Positions 17,527 to 27,423 are shown, numbered from the stretch's first letter. The stretch: 47,686 nt of DNA from Bacteroidales bacterium (GCA_003141415.1 PLLX01000229.1:2918-50603), one strand, 5' to 3'. Notes: generated by a model from the sequence alone, not told the origin. Made by a program: numbers and translations.

Positions 17527-18662
17527 GCCATAATTTAATTCCTCTTTCAAAACCATCTTTCGATAATCGCGAAGTTGAAGCTGTAAAAGATGTTCTTGAG
17601 AGTGGTTGGGTAGTTCAGGGGGTCGAGGTTGAAGGCTTTGAAAAACTAATTGCAAAATTACATCAAGTTAAAAATTGTGTCGCTGTTACTTCAGGTACAG
17701 CAGCTTTGCATATTAGCTATCTTTCGCTTGGACTGATAGCTGGTGATGCAGTTTTTGTACCCAGTTTTGCCTGGCCGTCGGCAGCAAATATGGCAATGTT
17801 GATGGGAATTCGACCTGTTTTTGTTGATGTATTGCCTGATACTTATAATATTGATACCAATGATTTACGCTCAAAAATCGGGCAATGTATAAAATATAAA
17901 TGGGGAAGGCCTCGGGCAATTGTGCCTGTACATGAATTTGGGTTAGCTGCTGATATGGATTTAGTCATGGATGTTGCAAATGAATTTGAACTGGATGTCA
18001 TTGAAGATGCAGCTTGTGCACTAGGTGCAAGGTATAAAGATATTCCCGTCGGAACCATTGGTAAAATGGGAACCTTCAGCTTTCACCCAAGAAAAGCTAT
18101 TACCACGGGTGAAGGAGGCGCTATTATTACAAACGATGATGAACTTGCCAGGAAATGCAGGACTTGGAGAAATCATGGCATGGAAATAGTTGACGGGAAA
18201 AGAAACTTTCAACTGCCGGGATTAAATTATAGAATGACGGAATTCCAGGCAGCTATCGGTAAAGTTCAGTTTGAAAAATTACCTGGAATATTATTGAAAC
18301 GTAAGAATATTGCCCATAAATATCTAAAGAAGCTTAACGGGTGTCCGCATATAACATTACCCGTAGACGATCCGGAGAATACATGGCAAACGTTTATGGT
18401 TGTTCTGGATGATAAATGCAATAGAACTAGGATCATTGATATTATGGCAAACGGTGGTTTTGGCTGTGGTGCTGGATCGGTTTCAGGTCATGTAGGGAAT
18501 CTTTATATGGAATCTTTTGGATACAAACCTTCAGACCTGCCGGTATCTGCAAAGCTTGATAGTAATGGATTGGCGTTGCCTTTGCATAACTCTGTATCCG
18601 ATGCTGATGTTGAACGATGCACCACATTGTTAAAAGAAACGTTAATGGAAATAGAAAAGTGA
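17523..18662 (+). CDS. DegT/DnrJ/EryC1-type sugar aminotransferase
   Basis: PLP-dependent aminotransferase of 379 aa that converts a keto nucleotide sugar to the amino sugar. SGTAALH (about 58-64), the conserved EDAA (162-165) and the PLP lysine Lys191 in [16 protein letters not shown] are all present. It is not a close match to WbpE, so its role beside the WbpB-like enzyme is uncertain. Translational coupling to the SDR upstream (ATGA) and to the acyltransferase-like gene downstream (GTGA at 18659-18662) suggests that the three act on one sugar: oxidation or epimerisation, amination, then N-acylation. Confidence 0.85.
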   Translation: MSHNLIPLSKPSFDNREVEAVKDVLESGWVVQGVEVEGFEKLIAKLHQVKNCVAVTSGTAALHISYLSLGLIAGDAVFVPSFAWPSAANMAMLMGIRPVFVDVLPDTYNIDTNDLRSKIGQCIKYKWGRPRAIVPVHEFGLAADMDLVMDVANEFELDVIEDAACALGARYKDIPVGTIGKMGTFSFHPRKAITTGEGGAIITNDDELARKCRTWRNHGMEIVDGKRNFQLPGLNYRMTEFQAAIGKVQFEKLPGILLKRKNIAHKYLKKLNGCPHITLPVDDPENTWQTFMVVLDDKCNRTRIIDIMANGGFGCGAGSVSGHVGNLYMESFGYKPSDLPVSAKLDSNGLALPLHNSVSDADVERCTTLLKETLMEIEK

Positions 18663-19723
18663 AGATTGAACTGCTCTCGAATGACAGACACGAAGAATAT
18701 ACCCGATTTATTCTAAAAGATGACAGAGCTTGCTTAAACAGTTCTTTGACTTTTATGCGGCTATTGGAAAAAGTTACAGAATCAGAACCTAATTATCTTA
18801 TTGCACTTGAAAATGACAGGATTATAGGTTCGCTACCTTCTTTCTTAAAACGGAATCCCAGATATGGAAACGTTCTTAATTCTTCTCCTTGGTACGGTAG
18901 CAATCCTGGTATCACAATTGATCCCGCCTTTCCTTATATTCAACAATTAAAAATAGACCTGTTGGGTGCATTCTCGGATCTGGCACAAGAAAAAGATGCC
19001 ATAACCTCCACGATAATTACCAGGCCATTTGAAAAAGATCAGGAATTGTACCACAAACATACCGGATACGAGTTCCTTGATAGTCGGATTGGCATGATGA
19101 CATCGCTGCCAGTGATCAGTGCTTCTCTGGAGGTTGATCTTATGAATTTAATTCACTCAAAAACGAGGAATTTAATCAGAAAAGCCCAGAAGAGTGATAT
19201 TGAGTTCTGGCATGACAGTAGCATTGAGAGTCTGCATTTCCTTGCAAAGCTCCATCACGAGAATATGATAGCAATAGGAGTACCACCTAAGGACATGAAT
19301 TTCTTTGATACTCTTGCAGACGTTTTTACTTACGATAAAGATTACAGGGTATATCTCGCCCGCAAAGATAATAAACTCATAGCAGCATTATTAGTAACTT
19401 ATTTTAACAAGACAGTGAGTTATTTTACCCCAGCTGTAAATGTTGAATACCGTGAATTCCAACCTCTAAACCTGCTCATATTTAACGCAATGATAGAGGC
19501 CGCTCAAATGGATTATCAATATTGGAATTGGGGTGGTACAGCTCACTCGGCAGATGGAGTATATCACTTCAAAAAAAGATGGGGTTCCGAGGAGTGTCTA
19601 TATTACTATTATACCAGATCTTATAAGGATTTGTCAAAGCTTACATGCTTAAGTAGCGAGACTTTGCTTAATGAGTATCCGTTTTTTTATGTAATTCCAT
19701 TTTCTGAGTTAACTGCATCATAA
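18659..19723 (+). CDS. FemAB/GNAT-like putative acyltransferase
   Basis: Protein of 354 aa resembling the FemAB-like BioF2/GNAT_6 acyltransferase group. An N-terminal half with LIALENDRIIGSLPSFLKR is followed by TRNLIRKAQKSDIEF (about 177-191), VYLARKDNKLIAALLVTYF, and a C-terminal WNWGGTAHSADGVYHFKKR (about 301-319), a pattern typical of this family. It could acylate an amino sugar or add an amino acid to one. GTG at 18659 overlapping the upstream TGA is preferred over ATG at 18617, which would add 14 residues inside the aminotransferase gene. The function is inferred from fold and context only. Confidence 0.65.
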   Translation: MKIELLSNDRHEEYTRFILKDDRACLNSSLTFMRLLEKVTESEPNYLIALENDRIIGSLPSFLKRNPRYGNVLNSSPWYGSNPGITIDPAFPYIQQLKIDLLGAFSDLAQEKDAITSTIITRPFEKDQELYHKHTGYEFLDSRIGMMTSLPVISASLEVDLMNLIHSKTRNLIRKAQKSDIEFWHDSSIESLHFLAKLHHENMIAIGVPPKDMNFFDTLADVFTYDKDYRVYLARKDNKLIAALLVTYFNKTVSYFTPAVNVEYREFQPLNLLIFNAMIEAAQMDYQYWNWGGTAHSADGVYHFKKRWGSEECLYYYYTRSYKDLSKLTCLSSETLLNEYPFFYVIPFSELTAS

Positions 19724-19775
19724 GATAAGTATAAATAAGGAAATAATTTATTACAATAACTAATAAGGTAAGTTT

Positions 19776-20759
19776 ATGATAATTGTTATTGGAGCTTCAG
19801 GTGATATTGGAACCTATCTTGTTGACGAGTTGATATTACAAAAACGTGATGTTTTTGTGACAACTTTGAAACAGCGGCCAGAGCAATTTTATAAAAACAA
19901 AAATGTTATGTACTCAAAGCTTGATATTTCCAACGAAAATGATTTCAGAAATTTGCCTAAAAAAGATATCGAAGCCGTAATTTTATTAGGAGGATTACTC
20001 CCGGCAAATCTAATAGAGTATAATCCTAAATTCTATAAAGACTATATCGATGTTAATATTCACGGAACATTAAACGTTTTGGAATATTGCCGGAAAAATA
20101 ACGCAAAAAAAATAATATTTGCCAACTCTCATTCTGATGTTTCGCAACTGTGGAATTGTGAAAAGGCAATTACCGAAGAGGACCGGCATAAGATTAACTT
20201 TAAAGGAGATCATGCAGTATACATAATTACTAAAATTACTGCAATGGACCTTATTGAACATTATCATCAGGAATATGGAGTACAGGGGGTATCACTTAGA
20301 TTACCTGCGGTTTATGCGTATAGCCCACGTACCGGATTATATATTAATGGAAAATTCATTAAAGCCGGATTCAACATTTTTATTGAAAAATCAATGGCAT
20401 CTGAGCCTATTGAAATATGGGGAAATCCGAAAAAAGGAAAAGATATGGTTTATGTCAAAGATGTTGTAAGCGCATTTATTGGAGCTGTAGATAGTGGAAA
20501 TGCACATGGCCTTTATAATGTTGCGACTGGAATTAGTACTTCCCTGGAAGATGAAGTCAAGGGGATCATTGAGGTGTTTTCCCCCACGGGACGTCCTTCT
20601 GAAGTATTTTATAATCCACAAAAACCTGATACGCTCTCATACCTGTATGATATCTCAAAGGCAAAACGTGATCTTGGTTATGTTGTAAAATACCCCTATA
20701 AAAAACTGCTTGAAGATTTCAAATTGGAGATGAACAGGCGACCTACGAGATTTTCATAA
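19776..20759 (+). CDS. NAD-dependent epimerase/dehydratase-like SDR
   Basis: Protein of 327 aa with the N-terminal motif IGASGDIGTYLVDEL (5-19), an NSHSDVS segment at the catalytic Ser position and YxxxK in YIITKITAM. MVYVKDVVSAF and ATGISTSLEDEV are typical of extended SDRs. It is less conserved than the other SDRs here and its substrate is unknown. It begins after AATAAGGTAAGTTT, an AGG-containing leader. The stop abuts the next gene, so it is part of a tight module with the deacetylase-like, orphan and methyltransferase genes. Confidence 0.7.
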   Translation: MIIVIGASGDIGTYLVDELILQKRDVFVTTLKQRPEQFYKNKNVMYSKLDISNENDFRNLPKKDIEAVILLGGLLPANLIEYNPKFYKDYIDVNIHGTLNVLEYCRKNNAKKIIFANSHSDVSQLWNCEKAITEEDRHKINFKGDHAVYIITKITAMDLIEHYHQEYGVQGVSLRLPAVYAYSPRTGLYINGKFIKAGFNIFIEKSMASEPIEIWGNPKKGKDMVYVKDVVSAFIGAVDSGNAHGLYNVATGISTSLEDEVKGIIEVFSPTGRPSEVFYNPQKPDTLSYLYDISKAKRDLGYVVKYPYKKLLEDFKLEMNRRPTRFS

Positions 20760-21590
20760 TTGAACCACTGTAAATATTATCAGCAATTATTTCATCTATA
20801 TCAGGAAAGAATGAAGGAAACAAGTGACATTGAAATTAATGATGTTGCAATAACCTTTGACACAGACTGGGCTCCAGACTTTGCAATTGATAAAACCGCT
20901 GAAATTTTAATTGCAAATAATACAAAAGCGACATGGTTCATAACTCACGACAGTAAAGCTATCCGGAAACTTTTCGATCATGCCGATTTGTTTGAATTAG
21001 GTATACATCCAAATTTTATGCCTGGTTCAACACATGGCACAAATTATCAGGAAGTTATTGCTAATGTTCTTAAGCTTGTTCCGAATGCTAAAGTTGTAAG
21101 AACACATGCCATGTTTTACAGTGCACCTTTATCACGAATGTTCGCCTTTGATTTCGGTTTGGAAACAGATAGTTCGATGTTTCTTGCAGGAATGCCTCAC
21201 ATAATACCACAAGAGATTATTTATGACAATAGATCTCTTATTCGTATGCCATATTTATGGTCCGATGATGCAGAAATGTCTATTACCAAATCACCATCAT
21301 TCGAATTTAATAACAGGAAATTTAATAAACCCGGTTTGAAAATTCTTGATTTTCACCCCATTCATGTTTTCATAAACTCTGAAAATATGAACAATTATAA
21401 TGCATTAAAACAAAAAGTCAGTTTAAGGGATTGCAAACCTGAAGAAGTAAAACCTTTCATTAATAAGAAGAATGGATCAGGATCTCTACTTGAACAAATC
21501 ATAAAAGCAAATCCAAATCCTGCAGGATTCAAAACGCTGACGGAGATAGCATCTGACTGGAAGCTCTTGCAAAGAAATATTCAGGAATAA
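20760..21590 (+). CDS. polysaccharide deacetylase-like protein, WbmS-like
   Basis: Protein of 276 aa from a TTG that abuts the previous stop. An ATG at 20811 (preceded by AGGAAAG) would give 259 aa and is an equal or better start. ITFDTDWAPDFAID (about residues 31-44) carries the acidic metal-binding motif and FELGIHPNF the His motif of CE4 enzymes; ILDFHPIHVF near residue 200 gives the second His pair. The pattern resembles WbmS-type proteins of Bordetella O-antigen loci. It probably removes or transfers an acyl group on a cytoplasmic sugar intermediate, since no signal peptide is present. Substrate unknown. Confidence 0.65.
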   Translation: MNHCKYYQQLFHLYQERMKETSDIEINDVAITFDTDWAPDFAIDKTAEILIANNTKATWFITHDSKAIRKLFDHADLFELGIHPNFMPGSTHGTNYQEVIANVLKLVPNAKVVRTHAMFYSAPLSRMFAFDFGLETDSSMFLAGMPHIIPQEIIYDNRSLIRMPYLWSDDAEMSITKSPSFEFNNRKFNKPGLKILDFHPIHVFINSENMNNYNALKQKVSLRDCKPEEVKPFINKKNGSGSLLEQIIKANPNPAGFKTLTEIASDWKLLQRNIQE

Positions 21591-21596
21591 TTCAGG

Positions 21597-22691
21597 ATGA
21601 TTTCATCAGAAGTATCAAGAAATCGGAGCAGAGCACTGATTCAAAAGTTGATCCAAAAATACAAATTGGATCTTACCGGTCTTGCTGTGTTTACGGAGGC
21701 AGCAACGGGAATATACAAGTATACATCTATAATTGCTGCATTAGCTGGTGCCAGACACGTTTATGCTTTTGCCGCTGATTCTGGATATGGCAAGAAGGAG
21801 GAAGTCAAAGATCAGACACTATTGGAAGCTGCGATATTAAATATTGATGATAGAATAACAGTTATTTTCAATAAAGAAAATAATTATCTGAGTCAGAGTG
21901 ATATTATTACTAATTCAGGTTTTGTTCGGCCAATAACTTCAGAAATGATCTCTAATATGAAAGCCACTGCAGTTATACCTCTTATGTGGCTTGTTTCCGA
22001 ATTTCGCCCTGATGAATTAGATATTAAAGCATGTGTTCAAAAAGGTATACTGGTTATGGGAACCGATGAACATCATCCTTTGCTTAGATTGTTCGATACT
22101 ATTGGTTTTAAGATATGCAAGCTTCTTTTTGAAGCAGGACTAAGCGTTTATAATGATAACTATCTTTTGATTTCCAGCGGTGACATGGGAAACAGCATCG
22201 CTGACTTTTTAATTAATAACCAAATATCCTTTGACAGAGTTGTGTTTGATGAATTAACCCCCGTCAATCACATGAAATATGTTCGCTCCAAAAAGGAGAT
22301 TGTTTTTAGTTTGAATAAATATGATGCTATAATTATTGCAGAGTTGTATCATGATATAGATATTCTGTCTTCAACGGGATTTATTTCAACTAAACTATTA
22401 AAGGAGCAAAATCCTCTTATTCAGATAATACACACATATGGATCTGTTAAGGTATCTGATATTAATAAAGTAGAACTTTCAATATTCCCTGAGAAGCCAA
22501 GGAATTTTCCTTATGGAACAGTTTGTGCAGATTACCTTGGCGAAAAACCGACTTTAGATTTAATAATTGCAGGTTTGAAAGTTGGAGAAGTAATGGCAAG
22601 ATGCAGATTAAATGGCATGAACCTTAATGAAGCTGAAAAGTATACGTTGGATCATAGTCCAGCAGATGCTTTCAAAAATCTTTTTGTATGA
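21597..22691 (+). CDS. uncharacterised protein with dehydrogenase-like Rossmann features
   Basis: Protein of 364 aa that I cannot assign to a family. It starts 6 nt after the WbmS-like gene. LAVFTEAATGIYKYTSIIAA is at about residues 28-47. MGTDEHHPLLRLFDTIGFKI is at about 154-173, and a probable nucleotide-binding loop SSGDMGNSIADFL follows at about 193-205. The order recalls D-2-hydroxyacid dehydrogenases, but the usual catalytic Arg/Glu/His set is not evident. No signal peptide or membrane helix is seen. Its place between a deacetylase-like and a methyltransferase gene suggests a sugar-modification step. Confidence 0.5.
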   Translation: MISSEVSRNRSRALIQKLIQKYKLDLTGLAVFTEAATGIYKYTSIIAALAGARHVYAFAADSGYGKKEEVKDQTLLEAAILNIDDRITVIFNKENNYLSQSDIITNSGFVRPITSEMISNMKATAVIPLMWLVSEFRPDELDIKACVQKGILVMGTDEHHPLLRLFDTIGFKICKLLFEAGLSVYNDNYLLISSGDMGNSIADFLINNQISFDRVVFDELTPVNHMKYVRSKKEIVFSLNKYDAIIIAELYHDIDILSSTGFISTKLLKEQNPLIQIIHTYGSVKVSDINKVELSIFPEKPRNFPYGTVCADYLGEKPTLDLIIAGLKVGEVMARCRLNGMNLNEAEKYTLDHSPADAFKNLFV

Positions 22692-22715
22692 TCTTTAAGA
22701 AAAATACTATTATTT

Positions 22716-23396
22716 ATGTTGTCAGAAAATGATAAGAAATTCGTTATGGGCCGATATCGTATCTTACTTGAAAAGTATGGATATAGTCCGAAATCAATTG
22801 GATGGCCAAAAGGTGATCCGGAATTCAGGTATCATATTTTGACATCTTTGGCTATACTACAGAAAGGTGACACATTGCTGGACCTTGGATGTGGCTTTGG
22901 AGATTTATTTTCTTTTCTGAATAAATATTCTCCGGATGTTAAATATATGGGGGTAGATTTTAATGATGAATTGATTGAAGTAGGTAAAAATGTATATCCT
23001 AATGCAGATCTGAGAGTTGGTGATATCATGATAGATGATTTCGGTACTTTCGATTGGGTGGTAGCATATGGTATATTCAATAACCGGTTACCTGAAACAT
23101 CAAATGAAGATTCCATAAAGAAAACTGTTCAAAAAATGTTTCAAATTGCGAAAAAGGGAGTAAGCGTTAACTTTTTAACCAGTTATGTTGATTACATGAA
23201 TCCGATGGCATATCATGTTTCACCTGAATGGGCATTTTCTTTTGCCAAGACCTTAACTAAAAGAGTTTGCCTAAGACATGATTATATGCCCTATGATTTT
23301 TTCCTTTACCTGTATAAAGATGAAACAAATGACGGGATTGTTTTCAATGAGGCAAAGGAAAACTGGGAAACATTGAAAAAGCTTCATGGAATTTAG
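22716..23396 (+). CDS. class I SAM-dependent methyltransferase
   Basis: Protein of 226 aa. The SAM-binding motif I LLDLGCGFGDLFSFL is at about residues 53-67, the acidic motif II YMGVDFNDELIEVGK at about 80-94, and LRVGDIMIDDFGTFDWVVA follows with motif III/IV. It would methylate a sugar hydroxyl, amino or carboxyl group; the target is unknown. It sits in the module with the WbmS-like protein and the unassigned protein, so all may act on one residue, perhaps a terminal or capping sugar (inference). Confidence 0.8.
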   Translation: MLSENDKKFVMGRYRILLEKYGYSPKSIGWPKGDPEFRYHILTSLAILQKGDTLLDLGCGFGDLFSFLNKYSPDVKYMGVDFNDELIEVGKNVYPNADLRVGDIMIDDFGTFDWVVAYGIFNNRLPETSNEDSIKKTVQKMFQIAKKGVSVNFLTSYVDYMNPMAYHVSPEWAFSFAKTLTKRVCLRHDYMPYDFFLYLYKDETNDGIVFNEAKENWETLKKLHGI

Positions 23397-23449
23397 TCAA
23401 TTCTTATTATAACCACGTTTCAGGTTAAAAAGGTCATTCCAAGGAAAAA

Positions 23450-24514
23450 GTGAAGAGATTGAGGATTTTCATAGGACCGGTTGAAATTGGAAAAATAGGA
23501 GGGACATTAGCCAGTGCTTTCAGGGAGAAAGAAGTAAAAGTTACCGTTGTAAGAAACAGCGTAACCCCTTTCCAGGCTGGAATGAAATATAATCAGACAA
23601 TTCAGTTCGAGTGTCTGAATACCGTTCGGAGAAGATTCATGAAATTGAAATTCTTTCTAAAAAATTTCTTCCGTCATGATGCGTTTATTTTCCTTTTTGG
23701 AAAAACACTTTTGTCACACAATTTGGATCTTCCACTATATAGGCTGTTTCACAAAAAAACATTAATGTGGTTTCTTGGAAGTGATATAATTAGTTATGAA
23801 GCCGTTGAAAGAGCTAAAAGAAATGAAGGGCTGAAAGATCACCATAGAGAACCAAAAAAAGATAATCCTCAGGAATTGCTGCAAAAGATGAATATGATAA
23901 GAAAAACTGAAAAATATGTTGACTATATCATTGCAGATCCTACGATTGCACATCTTTTAACGAAAAACTATATTGGAATTGATCATCCATCAGGGATACA
24001 TATGCCCATTGATATAGTCAATATCCGGTTCAATAATGAGACAAAACCAATTCCAATAATAATTCATGCTCCGACTGATGATGAAAAGAAAGGGACTGCA
24101 TTCATTGTTGAAGCTTTATCGAAGCTTGAAAAAGAAGGATATAAATTTGATTTTAGATTATGTAAGAACATGTCAAATTTGCAGGTACGTGAGATCCTTT
24201 CAGAAGGCGATATTGCCGTTGATCAATTGTTTAGCGTTGCTGGTGGAACGTTCGCGGTCGAAGCTATGGCAGCCGGGTGCGTAGTTTTAGGAGGCAATAT
24301 TCCTCGAATTTCAGGAATTTACGATCTACCTATTTTACATACTGATTCTGCCAATGTTTACGATAACTTGAAACAAGTACTCGAAAAACCTGAAATGAGA
24401 AAGGACTTAGGTGCTAAAGGCAGAATTTATGCTGAAAAATACCATAATCACAAGAAAGTTGCCGAAGATATTCTGAACCTCTTTTCCCAAGCTAAAGAAA
24501 AAAAAAGTAATTGA
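23450..24514 (+). CDS. GT-B glycosyltransferase
   Basis: Protein of 354 aa starting at GTG 23450, with AAGGA 6-10 nt upstream. The N-terminal domain has FIGPVEIGKIGGTLASAFRE. The C-terminal donor domain contains IIHAPTDDEKKGTAFIVEAL (about 203-222), where KKGT replaces the KGx motif of GT4 enzymes, and GTFAVEAMAAGCVVLGG (about 266-282) in place of the Ex7E motif. It resembles glycosyl transferases group 1 in diverged form. It is the last gene before the first flippase. Confidence 0.7.
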   Translation: MKRLRIFIGPVEIGKIGGTLASAFREKEVKVTVVRNSVTPFQAGMKYNQTIQFECLNTVRRRFMKLKFFLKNFFRHDAFIFLFGKTLLSHNLDLPLYRLFHKKTLMWFLGSDIISYEAVERAKRNEGLKDHHREPKKDNPQELLQKMNMIRKTEKYVDYIIADPTIAHLLTKNYIGIDHPSGIHMPIDIVNIRFNNETKPIPIIIHAPTDDEKKGTAFIVEALSKLEKEGYKFDFRLCKNMSNLQVREILSEGDIAVDQLFSVAGGTFAVEAMAAGCVVLGGNIPRISGIYDLPILHTDSANVYDNLKQVLEKPEMRKDLGAKGRIYAEKYHNHKKVAEDILNLFSQAKEKKSN

Positions 24515-24581
24515 CTCCTCTATTTCTTACCGGATAATATGATTATAAGTCCAAAAAGTTATCAGATTTGAAACAATTAAA

Positions 24582-26147
24582 ATGAATTCAAATGTTGAAA
24601 TAAGCAAACGCTTAGTCATCATTAACTCAGCGGCATCGGTCGGGACTATGTTGTTAAATGCCGCTGTAGCAATTTGGCTTCAGCAATACTTACTAAGACG
24701 GGTAAATTCAGATGAGTTTAGTCTTATACCTGTTCTAAGTGCTGCAATGATGTTTTTACCGCTACTCACAACTGTTTTAACCAGTGGTATTGGAAGATAC
24801 ATTGTAGAATCCTACGCAAAAGGAGATGAGAAAAGAGTAACTCAGATTGTTTCCACTATGTTTCCTGTTTTGCTTGCAGCCTCTCTGCTTGTCCTAATTT
24901 TAGGATATTATTCCGTCAGATATATTGATTTGATCTTGAAGATTGCTCCTGAACAGATCAGCAACGCAAGGATTATGTTATCGATAATGATGTTTTCATT
25001 TGCAGTTCGTTTGTTTCTGGCTCCTTTTAGCATTGGATTATATGTAAAACAAAAATTTGTTCTCCAGAATATAATCAATTTTGGATCAGAGCTTTTCCGT
25101 ATCGGTTTACTTTTTGTACTATTATTTTACATTAGTACAAGTGTAATCTGGGTTGTTGTTGCATCTACACTGTCAAATTTAACCGGGTTTTTTATAATTA
25201 TAGTAATTTCTTTAAAACAGATTCCCTCGCTTCGGTTTTACATGAAGGAATTCAGATGGCACCTTGTGAGAAAGCTTGTATCTTTTGGAGGATGGACTGC
25301 TGTGGGTAATCTTGGAGGTTCAATTCGTAGTGTTGCTGATCCTTTAATACTTAACCGGTTCGCCACACCCGTTGATGTGACAGTCTTTTATTTGGGTTCA
25401 TTAGCGGACCGTCAGATACGACAGTTGATGTCGGTACTTACAGGCCCATTGCAGCCTCAATTGATTGCTATGCATGCTTTGGACAGAAAAGACAGACTTG
25501 CTAACGCTTTTCTGAGACTTGGAAGACTTTCGATATGGGCAATGTTGTTTGTGATAGGACCGTTGCTTATATTCCGACAAGAACTATTCCAACTCTATCT
25601 TCAGGAAAAATATTTGACTTATAGTTCTGCTGCAACAATAATGGTCCTTCTTTTATCTTATCTGCCCATATCCTACAGCTTATACGGGTTAGACCAAATT
25701 GCAATGGCTACTGCTAAAATTAAGGTTTATATGATTATTACAGTTTCCAGCCAGATTATTAATTTAATATTGACATTTTACTTTGTAGGATTTCTTCACA
25801 TGGGAGCAATCGGTTCTGCTCTTGCAACCTTCCTGGTCGGGATAGGAGTAACTTTATTTGCGTATTTTCCATTAAGTCTGAGTCTTGCAGAAATAAAAAT
25901 TGAGGAATTTTTAAAAAAAATATTAATTCCGGGATTGTTACCTGGTATTTTTGGTACAGGAACATGGATAGTGATAAGAAGTATTGTACATCCCGTCAAT
26001 TGGTTGAATCTAGCTGCCTGCGTTTTAGCAGGAATGACAGTTTATGTGCTGGTTTTATTTATATGGTGCCTTCAACCTATGGATAAGAATGATATCAGAT
26101 CAATTTTGAAAGTAATCAAACTGAGATTGCATAAAAATGATGATTGA
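24582..26147 (+). CDS. wzx: Wzx-type polysaccharide flippase
   Basis: Integral membrane protein of 521 aa with 12-14 hydrophobic segments, opening with SAASVGTMLLNAAVAIWLQQ and followed by regular helix pairs; PLQPQLIAMHALDRKD is a cytoplasmic loop typical of MOP-superfamily lipid-linked oligosaccharide transporters. It moves undecaprenyl-linked repeat units across the cytoplasmic membrane for polymerisation. Its 3' end overlaps the next glycosyltransferase gene by 11 nt. A second flippase begins at 46642. Confidence 0.85.
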   Translation: MNSNVEISKRLVIINSAASVGTMLLNAAVAIWLQQYLLRRVNSDEFSLIPVLSAAMMFLPLLTTVLTSGIGRYIVESYAKGDEKRVTQIVSTMFPVLLAASLLVLILGYYSVRYIDLILKIAPEQISNARIMLSIMMFSFAVRLFLAPFSIGLYVKQKFVLQNIINFGSELFRIGLLFVLLFYISTSVIWVVVASTLSNLTGFFIIIVISLKQIPSLRFYMKEFRWHLVRKLVSFGGWTAVGNLGGSIRSVADPLILNRFATPVDVTVFYLGSLADRQIRQLMSVLTGPLQPQLIAMHALDRKDRLANAFLRLGRLSIWAMLFVIGPLLIFRQELFQLYLQEKYLTYSSAATIMVLLLSYLPISYSLYGLDQIAMATAKIKVYMIITVSSQIINLILTFYFVGFLHMGAIGSALATFLVGIGVTLFAYFPLSLSLAEIKIEEFLKKILIPGLLPGIFGTGTWIVIRSIVHPVNWLNLAACVLAGMTVYVLVLFIWCLQPMDKNDIRSILKVIKLRLHKNDD

Positions 26148-27423
26148 TCTAAATAGTGAAAAGAAGAAAATATTAATCATTACAAGATACTTTTTGCCTT
26201 ATTTTCCCAGCATGGGGGGAGTAATGCGGGTTTTTACTTTGGCAAATTATTTTACCAGGATGGGTCTGGAGGTTCATATTTTGACCGGATTGGGGAAATA
26301 CTACGGTTATTTTGGTTACGAATATTTAACCACTCTGATCAATATTAAATATGTTGGAAAATCAGAAGGATTTTTTGAAAAGCAATTTGAAAGCAAAAGT
26401 GAAACAACACTTTTCAAAAGTATTCCGCTTAAATCAATAAACCTGTTCAGGTCACTTCTAGAGCGGTTGAGTGTACCTGATAAAAACATCTTCTATGTAA
26501 ATTTATTTCACAGGGAAGCATTGTGCATGATATCAGAGAATAATATAAAGAACGTGTTTATTTCAAGTCCTCCGCACAGTATGCAACTAATCGGTTATTT
26601 GTTAAAAAAGGACCTTAAAACCAAAATTAATATTATTGCCGATTATCGTGACAGTTGGAACACTACCAGTATTTTTAAACATAAAACGTATTTAGGGTTT
26701 ATGTTAAGCAAAAGGTATGAAAAGAAGATACTCTTATCGTGTGATAAATTTACTTATGTCTCGGAACCTATATTGAATAAGGTGGAGAAGTTACATAATA
26801 TAGAGATAAGAGATAAATCATATCTGGTTATGAATGGATATAATGGCCTTTATTCAGATAATGATTCTGTTGTGGAAGAAAAAGATGCCACAAAAATCAA
26901 AGTTGGATATTTCGGAAACCTTAATAGTGGTAAAAAATCTTACCGGGATATTACTAATTTGATCCATATTTTACTGAATAACGAAGCTCTGGCTGAAAAA
27001 TTCGAATTTTATTTTTACGGTTCAATAAAAATTAAGCATCCTGGAGTTTCTGCTTTAAAGGGATTCCACATTAACCAACCGTTGAGTCATGAAGAAGCTA
27101 TAGAAAAAATGAGGGAAATGGATTATTTGATGATTGTCCATTCAGATCCGGCAAGCAGTGATGAAGTCATAACAGGAAAGTTCTTTGAGTATATTGCGGT
27201 GAGAAAACCTATTATTTGTCTTGCCCCGCTTTGTACAGAAGCAGGGAGGCTTGTCGAAAAATATCAAATTGGCATCCATATTGATCTATGTAACATGGAA
27301 AGTCTCAGATCAGCGCTCTTAAAAATAACAAAACCTGGACCACGACAGTTCTATTCCGATCTGGATACCAGTATTTTCAGCAGGGATATTCAATATTCAA
27401 AGTTATTAAAGCTATTAAATTAG
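26137..27423 (+). CDS. GT4-like glycosyltransferase
   Basis: Protein of 428 aa. The N-terminal ITRYFLPYFPSMGGVMRVFT (about 14-33) is the sugar-acceptor entry loop of GT4 enzymes. IADYRDSWNT near residue 167, YVSEPILNKVE, and a donor domain with VGYFGNLNSGKKSYRD and TGKFFEYIAVRKPIICLAP (about 347-365) follow. It overlaps the flippase gene by 11 nt, so translational coupling is likely; either of two adjacent ATG codons (26137 or 26140) can serve as start. Sugar specificity is unknown. Confidence 0.8.
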   Translation: MMIDLNSEKKKILIITRYFLPYFPSMGGVMRVFTLANYFTRMGLEVHILTGLGKYYGYFGYEYLTTLINIKYVGKSEGFFEKQFESKSETTLFKSIPLKSINLFRSLLERLSVPDKNIFYVNLFHREALCMISENNIKNVFISSPPHSMQLIGYLLKKDLKTKINIIADYRDSWNTTSIFKHKTYLGFMLSKRYEKKILLSCDKFTYVSEPILNKVEKLHNIEIRDKSYLVMNGYNGLYSDNDSVVEEKDATKIKVGYFGNLNSGKKSYRDITNLIHILLNNEALAEKFEFYFYGSIKIKHPGVSALKGFHINQPLSHEEAIEKMREMDYLMIVHSDPASSDEVITGKFFEYIAVRKPIICLAPLCTEAGRLVEKYQIGIHIDLCNMESLRSALLKITKPGPRQFYSDLDTSIFSRDIQYSKLLKLLN

